Positions 1 through 6,846 are shown, numbered from the stretch's first letter. The stretch is DNA of 8,364 nt from DASXHD01 sp038239005 (GCA_038239005.1 JBBSFE010000193.1:1-8364), one strand, 5' to 3'. A program made the numbers and translations. Notes: generated by a model not told the origin, from the sequence alone.

Positions 1-344
1 GCAGCTTCTCGATCACGTAGCTGTCGACCTCCTCCGTCCCGATGTCGCGGAGCTTCATCGTCCCGAACGCCGGTCGGAGGTGCTTCCGCAGAATGCTCTC
101 GTCATCCTTCCGGCTTCGCTTCAAAGGTGCGATTGTCGGTCCAGTAATCCGCGAGGCCATCGAACGTCCTGTCGAGCGGGTTCGCGCGGCGCAGTCCGAG
201 GCGAACTTCTTCGGCGTGGACCTCGTGCTCGCGCAGCTTGTGGGCCGCGTCCTTGTGGTCGTCGTACGTCTCGCTTTGACGGACGCCGTGCTCGTCGATC
301 CAGCGAATCCGCCACCGGCCGTAGTGTTTGACGGGCTTGGCCAT
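1..344 (-). pseudogene. Tyrosine recombinase (phage-type integrase), N-terminal part, frameshifted and cut by the window edge
   Basis: Site-specific recombinase of the kind that inserts integrative elements into tRNA genes. From ATG at 344-342 the first 77 residues (starting MAKPVKHYGRWRIRW) look like the small arm-type DNA-binding domain, followed by the start of the core-binding domain. In that frame the protein stops at 104-102. Dropping one base at 112-113 lets the reading continue as RKDDESILRKHLRPAFG and on to the edge, a typical SAM-like core-binding helix of integrases. The catalytic domain (R-H-R-Y) would lie outside the window, so activity cannot be judged. A GGAG lies 7 nt before the ATG, which supports this start over the upstream in-frame ATGs. 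The gene begins about 155 bp beyond the 3' end of the initiator tRNA, the usual geometry of a tRNA-integrated element. The break may be a real mutation or a sequencing indel. Confidence 0.78.
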
Positions 345-382
345 CTCTCGCTCCGTTGTCGCGCGAGCAAGCCGTCGTGACA

Positions 383-447
383 CCTCCAACACCGCCGCCA
401 CCATTGGAGGCATGACCCGAATGTCGTGTGGCCCGAGCGTGGCCCGA
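383..447. repeat. Short inverted and direct repeats between integrase and tRNA (candidate arm-type sites or int operator)
   Basis: A 7-bp inverted repeat, CCTCCAA (383-389) with TTGGAGG (404-410), is followed by three copies of TGRCCCGA at 413-420, 429-436 and 440-447. The last two are identical, extend to GTGGCCCGA, and are spaced 11 bp apart, about one helical turn. Tyrosine integrases bind short direct repeats in the att arms, so these are candidate arm sites. The role is inferred from position and spacing only. Confidence 0.4.
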
Positions 448-451
448 AACG

Positions 452-487
452 AAAAACGCGAGGCCCGCACGTTGTCGTAACCTCGCG
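452..487 (-). terminator. Intrinsic terminator-like hairpin downstream of tRNA-fMet
   Basis: Read on the minus strand, CGCGAGG (487-481) pairs with CCTCGCG (463-457) across a 17-nt loop and is followed at once by TTTTTCGTTT. It lies 12 bp past the tRNA 3' end and would end its transcript before the integrase. The loop is long, so the stem may be less stable than a usual terminator. If the tRNA is an integration site, this hairpin may have come with the element. Confidence 0.55.
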
Positions 488-498
488 AAATCGTTCAG

Positions 499-572
<74 letters not shown>

Positions 573-605
573 TCACGGGTGCCAGAGGCGCCCAACAACG
601 GCGGG

Positions 606-633
606 AACTTACTCTCGCCGAAGTTCATGTCAA
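606..633 (-). promoter_or_regulatory. Sigma-70-type promoter for tRNA-fMet
   Basis: On the minus strand a perfect -35 box TTGACA (633-628) is followed after 16 nt by TAAGTT (611-606), a partial -10 match. Initiation would fall near position 600, giving a 5' leader of roughly 25-30 nt before the tRNA. The -35 box is exact; the -10 is weak but correctly placed. Confidence 0.6.
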
Positions 634-654
634 GGGAAGGGACGGGTTACCGCA

Positions 655-770
655 CCGACGGGCGCCACGTCGGATCCTGACAACACCGCGCGTCAGGGCG
701 CGACGATCTCCCAGCTTTCCCCTCGTTCGGGGGCTCCCGTTCGGATCCGAACCGGAGGCGGTCTGCCGCC
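655..770. promoter_or_regulatory. Dyad-rich leader upstream of the membrane-protein operon
   Basis: This gene-free stretch holds several palindromes. CCGACG/CGTCGG is at 655-673. CCTGA/TCAGG is at 676-697. CCCC/GGGG is at 719-732. A perfect 14-bp palindrome GTTCGGATCCGAAC (739-752) extends to a 24-bp dyad (734-757) with one C-C mismatch. GGCGG/CCGCC is at 757-770. The 14-bp palindrome is the strongest and could be an operator for a dimeric regulator, or the hairpins could form in a 5' leader RNA. No known riboswitch class is recognised. The function is inferred from symmetry and position only. Confidence 0.35.
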
Positions 771-783
771 CGGGGTGGCGACA

Positions 784-795
784 TATATAAGGAGG
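784..795 (+). promoter_or_regulatory. AT-rich -10-like TATATAA joined to an AAGGAGG Shine-Dalgarno-like sequence
   Basis: TATATAA (784-790) is the only strongly AT-rich patch in the leader and resembles a -10 box, but no TTGACA-like box lies 16-18 bp upstream. AAGGAGG (789-795) is an ideal ribosome-binding sequence, yet it is more than 50 nt from the GTG at 850. It sits 10 nt before a TTG (806) that opens a 15-codon reading frame ending in a TGA (851-853) overlapping the GTG start. This may be a leader peptide, or chance. Confidence 0.3.
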
Positions 796-849
796 CGCGG
801 AAGCTTTGTGGCGGCTCGTACGTAGGAAGCCCGGTAAGGGAGGCTTCAC

Positions 850-1632
850 GTGAAAGCTCGACGTGCTCTTGCCGTAGCGATTCTAGGCATTTATGCGGTG
901 ATTCATGGTGCCGCCGTGTTTCACGTGGAGGGCGCCCTCCGCTATTGCGCGGCGTTTTTCGCAATGGCGTGTGCGGTCGGTGTGGTTGGGCTGCTCCGGC
1001 CCGCGTTTTGGGCGCGGCGGTACGCGATCGGCATCGGCATCGCGGGCCTCCTCAACTGCGCGGTGTACTTCGCCTACTTCCAAGACCTCGCCGGCTGGTG
1101 CTTCGGCATCGCGCAGCTCGCCGCGTTCGCGACCATCGTGGTCGCGCTCCTCGGAAAACGCATGCGCGCTCACTACGACGAACGCGCGCCGCATTGGAAG
1201 TTCGATCATTGGACGATGCACGTCCTCGCGGGCGCGCTCTCGCTCAACGTCGCCGGCATCGGCATGCTCGCCTATTACGCGTGCATGGACGAAACGTGGA
1301 CGACGCCGCAACTTCGCGCCGGCGCGTTCGGCCTTGCGGTCGTGATGTCGGTCGGCTCGATTCTCAGCGCGCGCGGTCGCATCCTCGGGCTCTTCGTGAT
1401 GACCGGCGCCGCGGTCGCATCCGTGTGGCTCGGATGGAGCGCGATCGAGCACGTCACGTCGCCCGCGTATCGCATGAACGAGTGCGGCCTCTGGCAAGAG
1501 TGGCTCGCGTGGGGTCGCTGGGAAACCATCAAGTCGATCGTGGGGTTCGCGCCCGCGGCGCTTGGATCGATTGCGTGCTTCGCTGCGTTCCTCGGGCCGA
1601 TGATTCGCTTCGTCCGCGCGCCTCGACGGTGA
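850..1632 (+). CDS. Polytopic membrane protein of unknown function (260 aa)
   Basis: I do not recognise the family. The protein is very hydrophobic, with about eight likely membrane helices near residues 5-25, 32-50, 58-77, 82-101, 124-145, 155-173, 179-198 and 230-252. The longest loops are the charged stretch around 102-122 (KRMRAHYDERAPHWKFDH) and the 200-228 region, which is rich in Trp and Glu. No enzyme or transporter signature is visible. The GTG start is supported by GGGAGG (838-843) at 6-nt spacing and by the hydrophobic first helix starting right after MKARR. It is the first of four same-strand genes. Its TGA at 1630-1632 overlaps a GTG of the next frame, or lies 20 nt before that gene's more likely ATG, so co-transcription with the M16 genes is likely. 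A long antisense frame over it is a codon-bias shadow. Confidence 0.82.
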   Translation: MKARRALAVAILGIYAVIHGAAVFHVEGALRYCAAFFAMACAVGVVGLLRPAFWARRYAIGIGIAGLLNCAVYFAYFQDLAGWCFGIAQLAAFATIVVALLGKRMRAHYDERAPHWKFDHWTMHVLAGALSLNVAGIGMLAYYACMDETWTTPQLRAGAFGLAVVMSVGSILSARGRILGLFVMTGAAVASVWLGWSAIEHVTSPAYRMNECGLWQEWLAWGRWETIKSIVGFAPAALGSIACFAAFLGPMIRFVRAPRR

Positions 1633-1652
1633 TCGACTATGCTCCGCGCCCG

Positions 1653-3020
1653 ATGCGGCTTTTCGCAATCCTGAGCGTCTTCGTCGTAGCGCTGCTTGCG
1701 CCCGCGCGCGCTCATGCGGCCGATGCCGCGCTCGCGGAGATGAAGCTCTCGAATGGTTTGCGGCTCGTCGTCGATGAGAACCATCGCGTGCCCGTCGTGT
1801 CGGTCACCGTGCGTTACGACGTCGGCGGCGCAACCGATCCCGACGACAAGAACGGCCTCACCGAGCTCGTCATGCGCATGATGGGCAACAAGACCGAGCA
1901 CATCGCGTCGGGCGGGTTCGACGAAATGTTCGATCGCCTCGGCGGCAAATGGGGCTTCGAGTCGAACATCGACGACACCGAGTTCTGGGCTGAAGTCCCC
2001 GCGAACGCGCTCGAAACGGCTTTCTGGGCATTCAGCGATCAGATGGGGTTCTTCAAATCCGCGGCGACCGATTCGGCGATCAAACACTACGTCGACATCC
2101 TCGCGACCGAACGCGGACAAAAATTGGGCAACGCCGCGACCGGCCTCGCCGACGAGCTCATCCCGAACGAGCTTTATCCCGCGGGCCATCCGTATCGGCA
2201 CGTGCGCCGCGCTGGCGACGCCGCGGGCCTTCGCGCGGTCACGGCAAGCGACGTTGGCGCGTTCGTCGACAAATATTTCGTACCCACCAATGCGGTGCTC
2301 GTCGTCGTTGGTGACGCCAAGACCGATCAAGTCAAAGCACTCGCCGAGAAATGGTTCGGATCGATTCCGGGCGGCTCGCTCGCGCTTCCGCCTTCGTCGC
2401 CGATACCTTCGCTCCAACACGAAGTGCATCTCGACATCGCAGCGCGCGTCGAGCGCCCCGTCGTTCGCATGACGTGGCTCACCCCCGCGCAGTACGCGCC
2501 GGGCGATGCCGAGCTAGATGTGGTCGCGAGCATTCTTCACGGTCATCGCATCGCGCGCCTCTCGTGGGAGCTCATCACGAAGCTCAAAGTGGCCGGCGAG
2601 ATCACGACGGACCAAAGCTCGCATCGCCGCGGCTCCACGTTCACGATCACGGCCACGGCCACGCCGAAGCACACCGCGCAAGAAGTCGCCGACGCCATCG
2701 ATGACGTGCTCCGCACGCTCGAGCAAACGCAAGCGCCCAACGACGACGACATGCAAGGCTCGCTCGCGTCCGCGCTCATGGAGCGCACGCTCTCGATGGA
2801 AGGCTCCGAGTTTCGCGCGCGCCAGCTCGCGACCTGGGCCATTCGCACGGGCGTTGCGGATTATTGGCAGAACGACATGCATCGCTACGAAACCGATCCT
2901 CAGCGCGTGCAGCAAGCGGCGATTCGCCATTTGAGGCTCGATCAACGCGTCGTCACGTTCATCACGCCGAGCGCGACCGCGCCCGTGTCGGGGCAGCTTC
3001 TCGGGCGCAAGGTCAAGTGA
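1653..3020 (+). CDS. Exported M16-fold protein (insulinase/processing-peptidase family) lacking the zinc motif
   Basis: M16 metallopeptidases degrade or process polypeptides inside a clamshell of two halves. This 455-aa protein has a clear signal peptide (hydrophobic 3-15, likely cleavage after AHA22). Its N-terminal M16 domain opens with KLSNGLRLVV, and the conserved NAVLVVVGD is at 213-221. A second M16 domain runs from about 250 to 440. At the place of the HxxEH motif it reads ELVMR (71-75), so both zinc histidines and the catalytic Glu are gone. The downstream Glu that would be the third ligand survives as E153 (TERGQ). It is therefore probably a pseudopeptidase acting as a partner or binding protein in the periplasm. 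ATG 1653 fits the signal peptide. GTG 1629, overlapping the previous stop as GTGA, would add eight residues. No good Shine-Dalgarno is seen, which suggests translational coupling. Confidence 0.88.
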   Translation: MRLFAILSVFVVALLAPARAHAADAALAEMKLSNGLRLVVDENHRVPVVSVTVRYDVGGATDPDDKNGLTELVMRMMGNKTEHIASGGFDEMFDRLGGKWGFESNIDDTEFWAEVPANALETAFWAFSDQMGFFKSAATDSAIKHYVDILATERGQKLGNAATGLADELIPNELYPAGHPYRHVRRAGDAAGLRAVTASDVGAFVDKYFVPTNAVLVVVGDAKTDQVKALAEKWFGSIPGGSLALPPSSPIPSLQHEVHLDIAARVERPVVRMTWLTPAQYAPGDAELDVVASILHGHRIARLSWELITKLKVAGEITTDQSSHRRGSTFTITATATPKHTAQEVADAIDDVLRTLEQTQAPNDDDMQGSLASALMERTLSMEGSEFRARQLATWAIRTGVADYWQNDMHRYETDPQRVQQAAIRHLRLDQRVVTFITPSATAPVSGQLLGRKVK

Positions 3021-4537
3021 TGCGGCGCGCGTGGTCGGTGATCGCGCTTGCAGTCGCGTGTGGGTCGCCCGGGGCCGTGAAGCCGCTCGTGAAGCCGGCT
3101 GCGTCGGCGTTGGCGTCAGCGTCAGCGTCGGCGTTGGCGTCAGCGTCGGCGGTGGCGATCGATCCGCACATGCGCGAGCACGAGCCCGCGCTCGGAGCCG
3201 AGCTTGCCGTGACGATCCCGCAGCTCAAAGAGACGAAGCTCCCAAACGGAATGCGCGTGCTCGCCGCAAACACCGGCGGTGGCATGTTCTCCATGCGGCT
3301 CGTATTCGAAGGCCCTGCGGCGTTTCCCGCCGAGAGGCCCGCGGCGGCGCGGCTCATGGTGCGCTCGCTGTTCGGCGGCACGCCCACGCACGACGCTCAC
3401 GCGCTTCGTCGTGTTCTCGAAAAACAATTTTCGTCTTGGTCCACAAACACCGCGCCTGATTCGATTTCGATCGACATGACGATGCCCGCCGACGACGTGC
3501 GTTCGTGCGTCGACGTCATCGGCGACGTCGTCCAGCATCCGATTTTCGATACGCAAACGCTCGGCTTCGAGCTTCTGCAAATCGTCGAGCAAGGGCAAAC
3601 CGGGCGCGAAGTGCCCGCGACCGTGGGCCTCAACGTGCTCATGCGATCGATCTTCGGCGAGGGTCACGGCTACGCGCGCCCCGCGACGATACTCGACGGC
3701 GCGACATCGACGGTCGATCGCGTCGAGGTCGTGCGCGACTACGACACGTTCTTCGACCCATCGAACGCAACGCTCATTCTCGCCGGCGCCGTGGAGCGCT
3801 CGCTCGTCGATCACGTCGGACGCGCATTCGGTGGATGGCACGCTCGCACGCATGCAGCATCGACGCCCCTCGCGGCCGTGCCCTGGCGCGTGGGCGCGCG
3901 CATCGTCGTGGTCGATCGTCCGGGCTCGGTGCAATCGCAAATCCATTTTGGTGCGCTCGCGCCGTCGCGATCGTCGCCCGATTATTTTGCGATGCAAATG
4001 ACGCACTACTTGCTCGGCGCGCGCCGCTCGAGCCGGCTGACGCACGCGATCGTCGAACGCGACGCCATGTCCGTCAGCGGCGCCACGCACTACGACGCAC
4101 GCCGCGCGCAGGGCGATTTTTATTGGGACTCGAGCGTGCCTCTCGACAAGACGGCCGCCGCGCTTCGCGAGATCGACAAGCAGCTCCACGATCTCGGACA
4201 AACCGCGCCGCCCGCCGAAGAGCTCGACCTTGCCAAGAACGTCTACATCCGCCAATTTCCGCTTTGGATCGAGACAGCGCACGAAACCGTACTGACAATC
4301 GCAACCATCCCCGCAACGAAGCTACCGAGCGACGCGCTCGACCAACTTGCCCCCGGCATTCGCGCCGTGACGCCCGATGCCGTGCGCAAGCTCGCGGCAG
4401 ATACGCTCGATGCAGCGCATACGCGCGTGGTCGTCGTGGGTGATTGGTCGAAACTCAAGGGCGACTTGAAGGCGCTCGGATGGGGGCCGATCGAGATCCG
4501 CGATAACTCTGGCAAGGTGCTTCGCACGGAGAAGTGA
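3020..4537 (+). CDS. Putative lipoprotein M16-fold protein lacking the zinc motif
   Basis: Second M16-family protein of the pair, 505 aa. Its ATG shares one base with the TGA of the upstream gene (TGATG), a sign of coupled translation. The N-terminus has a short hydrophobic stretch ending in AVAC (Cys14), a plausible lipobox. A linker of Ala/Ser/Leu repeats (28-43) and the M16 fold follow. The fold shows TKLPNGMRVLA (72-82), HPIF (173-176), PSNATLILAG (247-256), a second domain with LLGARRSSRL (331-340) and a terminal VVVVGDW. The HxxEH position reads RLMVR (111-115), so no zinc-binding triad exists. The Arg of the SSRL motif is kept, while the Tyr usually found shortly after is not obvious. 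It probably forms a heterodimer with the preceding protein at a membrane surface. Catalysis by either is unlikely unless a partner is encoded elsewhere. Confidence 0.88.
   Translation: MRRAWSVIALAVACGSPGAVKPLVKPAASALASASASALASASAVAIDPHMREHEPALGAELAVTIPQLKETKLPNGMRVLAANTGGGMFSMRLVFEGPAAFPAERPAAARLMVRSLFGGTPTHDAHALRRVLEKQFSSWSTNTAPDSISIDMTMPADDVRSCVDVIGDVVQHPIFDTQTLGFELLQIVEQGQTGREVPATVGLNVLMRSIFGEGHGYARPATILDGATSTVDRVEVVRDYDTFFDPSNATLILAGAVERSLVDHVGRAFGGWHARTHAASTPLAAVPWRVGARIVVVDRPGSVQSQIHFGALAPSRSSPDYFAMQMTHYLLGARRSSRLTHAIVERDAMSVSGATHYDARRAQGDFYWDSSVPLDKTAAALREIDKQLHDLGQTAPPAEELDLAKNVYIRQFPLWIETAHETVLTIATIPATKLPSDALDQLAPGIRAVTPDAVRKLAADTLDAAHTRVVVVGDWSKLKGDLKALGWGPIEIRDNSGKVLRTEK
3101..3148 (+). 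repeat. 24-bp tandem duplication in the M16 lipoprotein linker
   Basis: Two head-to-tail 24-bp copies (3101-3124 and 3125-3148) differ only at the last base. Both are built from GCGTCGGCGTTGGCG plus GTCAGC-type hexamers. They encode ASALASAS twice (residues 28-43) in the spacer between the lipidated Cys and the M16 fold. In-frame 24-bp units can change copy number without breaking the gene, so spacer length may vary between strains. Confidence 0.85.
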
Positions 4538-4552
4538 TAAAATCGACGTCAC

Positions 4553-6808
4553 ATGCGTCGATGGCTTTTGGCAGTGGCGGCGCTTGCGTGCTCGTCGACC
4601 TCGGACGTCGTTGGCGTCGACGCAGATGACGTGCTGTGTGATCCGCTCGACGACGTCACGGACGATTCATCGAGCCCGCCCACCGCAACGCCGACACCGC
4701 TCACGCAATGGGTCGATCCATTCGTAGGCACGGGCGGCGTCGCGTTCTCGGTCGGCGAGACGTATCCCGGACCGCAAGCGCCATTCGGAATGGCGCGGCC
4801 CGGGCCCGATACTTCGACGCACGGCGGCGCAGTCTCGTTTCTGCATTGCTCGGGATACAACTACGACGACGACAACATCGTCGGGTTCAGTCACTTCCGT
4901 TTGCACGGCGCGGGCATCGCCGATTACGGCGGCACCGCGCTCATGCCGACGATCGGAATGTCGGCTGACAAAGCTGCGCCCAATGGTCACGGGTCGCACT
5001 TCTCGCACTCGACCGAAACGGCCGCACCTGGCTACTACGCGGTCACGCTCGACGACACGAGCATCCGCGTCGAGCTCACCGCAACGACGCACGTCGCGTT
5101 TCATCGCTACACATTTCCCGCCGCCTCCGACGCCACCGTCATCGTCGACGCCGGTCACTTGCTCGCCGATGGCTTGAAGGTGACGACCGGCAGCGTGACG
5201 ATCAGCGGACAGACCGTGAGCGGCATGTCGCACGTCGTCGGCGATTATTCGGGCGCGTTCGGCGGCATCGACATGTACTTCGCCGCGCGGTTCGACAAGC
5301 CATTCGCTTCGTTCGGCACCTACCTCGACGGCACACTCACCGACGCATCGACGACACAAACCGGCGACGACGTCGGCGCGTATTTGCACTTCGACACATC
5401 GAGCGGCGCGGTCGTCGAAGCGCACGTCGGGCTGTCGCTCGTTGACGCCGCACACGCGCAAGCCAATCTCGACGCCGAAGACGGCACATTCGACGCCGTG
5501 CGCACCGCGACCGACGCCGCATGGGAAGCGCGTCTCTCACGCGTGGCGATCACAGCGCGGAGCGATCACGATCGGCGCATGTTCTACTCGGCGCTCTATC
5601 ACACGGCGCAGATGCCCACGATCGCAAGCGACGCATCTGGCGATTACCGCGGCATCGACGGAAACGTGCATCATGCATCCTTCCGGTACTTCACCGACTT
5701 CTCGCTGTGGGACACCTATCGAACGCTCCATCCGTTCATCACGCTCGTTTACCCGGAAGACGCCGCAGATCTCGCCGCGAGCCTCGTCGCGATGGGAAAC
5801 GATGCCGGGTTTTTGCCGCGCTGGCCCATCGGCACGGGTGAATCCGGCGGAATGGTCGGCGACTCCGCAACGATCGTGCTCGCAGACACAGCGCTGAAGG
5901 GCATCACGGGTTGGGACGCCGCCACCGGTTACGCGCTCGCGAAGAAACAAGCGACGACCCAGCTTCCCAAAGGCGGCCGCGATGACGTCGCCGATTGGGT
6001 CGCGCTCGGTTACTTGCCGAGCGACGTGAGCATCGATTCGGTCGTCGCGAAAACGCTCGAGTACGGCGCCGCCGACGCCGCGCTCGGACGCTGGGCGGCC
6101 TCGAACGGAAACACCGACGACGCCACCGTGTTCACGGCGCGCGCGCACGGCGCCTGGCAGAATTTGTACGACGCGACCTCGCACTTCATGTTTCCGAAAA
6201 CGAAGGCAGGCGTGCTCACTCCGGTCGAGCCCACGGCGATGGGCGGCGCGTACACCGAGGGCACGGCATGGCAATACAACTTCATGGTGCCGTATGACGT
6301 CGGCGGCCTCGAGACTGCGATGACACGCCCGGTGCTCCTCGGTCGCGTCGAGCAGCTCTTCACGCGATTCGCATGCACGGGCAAGCCGGCAGATTTTCCG
6401 AACCCGTATTATTGGGCGTCGAACGAACCCGACTTGTTCAGCGGCTGGGTCTTCGGCGCCCTCGGCGACACCACGCGCGCAAGCCGCTGGCTCCGCTGGT
6501 CGACGCTCACGAGCTTCGACGAAGGCCCCGCGGGTCTTCCTGGCAACGATGACAGCGGCACGATGAGCGCGTTCTACTTGTTCGCGTCTCTCGGCTTCTA
6601 CCCGATCGCTGGCACGGACGAATACGTGCTCGGCACGCCGCTATTCCCGCACGCAACCCTCACCTCGCCGAGCCTCGGCACGCTCACGATCGACGCGCCC
6701 GGCGCGAGCAAGCTCACGCGCTTCGCGAAGTCGACGACGCCGCTGCCGGTTCACCACGCCGCGCTCGCGAACGCGACGATTCACTTCGACATGTCGGCGT
6801 CGCCGTAA
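4553..6808 (+). CDS. GH92 family exo-alpha-mannosidase, putative lipoprotein
   Basis: Glycoside hydrolase family 92 enzymes are calcium-dependent, inverting exo-alpha-mannosidases that trim mannose from glycans such as yeast mannan or N-glycans. The 751-aa protein starts with a lipoprotein-like signal (hydrophobic 4-12, ALAC with Cys13) and an Asp/Ser/Thr/Pro-rich linker to about 50. The N-terminal domain has VDPFVGTGG (54-62), GETYPGPQAPFGM (68-80), CSGYNYDD and GFSHFRLHGAG (111-121). The catalytic (alpha/alpha)6 domain has FYSALYHT, FSLWDTYR, MVGDSA, AYTEGTAWQYNF with the likely general-acid Glu569, and GNDDSGTMSAFY (664-675) with the Asp pair that supplies the base. All key family motifs are present, so it should be active. 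The start is 15 nt after the M16 stop with no clear ribosome site, so it probably shares the operon transcript. It is likely tethered at the cell envelope. Linkage preference cannot be read with confidence. Confidence 0.93.
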   Translation: MRRWLLAVAALACSSTSDVVGVDADDVLCDPLDDVTDDSSSPPTATPTPLTQWVDPFVGTGGVAFSVGETYPGPQAPFGMARPGPDTSTHGGAVSFLHCSGYNYDDDNIVGFSHFRLHGAGIADYGGTALMPTIGMSADKAAPNGHGSHFSHSTETAAPGYYAVTLDDTSIRVELTATTHVAFHRYTFPAASDATVIVDAGHLLADGLKVTTGSVTISGQTVSGMSHVVGDYSGAFGGIDMYFAARFDKPFASFGTYLDGTLTDASTTQTGDDVGAYLHFDTSSGAVVEAHVGLSLVDAAHAQANLDAEDGTFDAVRTATDAAWEARLSRVAITARSDHDRRMFYSALYHTAQMPTIASDASGDYRGIDGNVHHASFRYFTDFSLWDTYRTLHPFITLVYPEDAADLAASLVAMGNDAGFLPRWPIGTGESGGMVGDSATIVLADTALKGITGWDAATGYALAKKQATTQLPKGGRDDVADWVALGYLPSDVSIDSVVAKTLEYGAADAALGRWAASNGNTDDATVFTARAHGAWQNLYDATSHFMFPKTKAGVLTPVEPTAMGGAYTEGTAWQYNFMVPYDVGGLETAMTRPVLLGRVEQLFTRFACTGKPADFPNPYYWASNEPDLFSGWVFGALGDTTRASRWLRWSTLTSFDEGPAGLPGNDDSGTMSAFYLFASLGFYPIAGTDEYVLGTPLFPHATLTSPSLGTLTIDAPGASKLTRFAKSTTPLPVHHAALANATIHFDMSASP

Positions 6809-6815
6809 CGCTCGG

Positions 6816-6846
6816 AGGGCTACTTCTCTTTGTAGCCCTTCTTCGT
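6816..6846 (+). terminator. Hairpin at the convergent GH92 / WGR gene ends
   Basis: AGGGCTAC (6816-6823) and GTAGCCCT (6832-6839) form a perfect 8-bp stem with an 8-nt pyrimidine loop. On the plus strand a T/C-rich stretch (TTCTTCGTCTTCT) follows. It starts 8 bp after the GH92 stop and covers the WGR stop codon, so it could end the operon transcript. The T tract is interrupted, so the call is moderate. Read in the other direction there is no T run. Confidence 0.45.

Noticed and set aside
42..380. Plus-strand open frame of 112 codons at the left edge
   Set aside because: It is antisense to the integrase, whose domain sequence is recognisable on the minus strand.
945..1652. N-terminal extension of the first M16 gene to 691 codons
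   Set aside because: The added residues are Arg-rich out-of-frame reading of the membrane gene, and the signal peptide begins at ATG 1653.
883..1668. 261-codon open frame antisense to the membrane-protein gene
   Set aside because: Its translation is a run of Arg, Glu, Ala and His typical of antisense reading in GC-rich codons. The sense strand encodes a clear multi-helix protein with a ribosome site.
2864..3019. Upstream extension of the second M16 gene
   Set aside because: It reads the end of the first M16 gene out of frame. The lipoprotein signal starts exactly at ATG 3020.
3101..3148. CRISPR-like or minisatellite array
   Set aside because: There are only two adjacent units with no spacers, and they are in frame inside a coding linker.
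3140..4282. 380-codon antisense frame over the second M16 gene
   Set aside because: Low-complexity Arg/His/Val composition with no domain; a shadow of codon bias.
4535..4543. Internal promoter (-10-like TGATAAAAT) before the GH92 gene
   Set aside because: No -35-like hexamer lies at a proper distance. The AT richness is explained by the stop codon and the short spacer, so co-transcription is simpler.
4667..5461. 264-codon minus-strand frame inside the GH92 gene
   Set aside because: The GH92 motifs are continuous on the plus strand. The antisense product is Arg/Val/Asp-rich without any domain.
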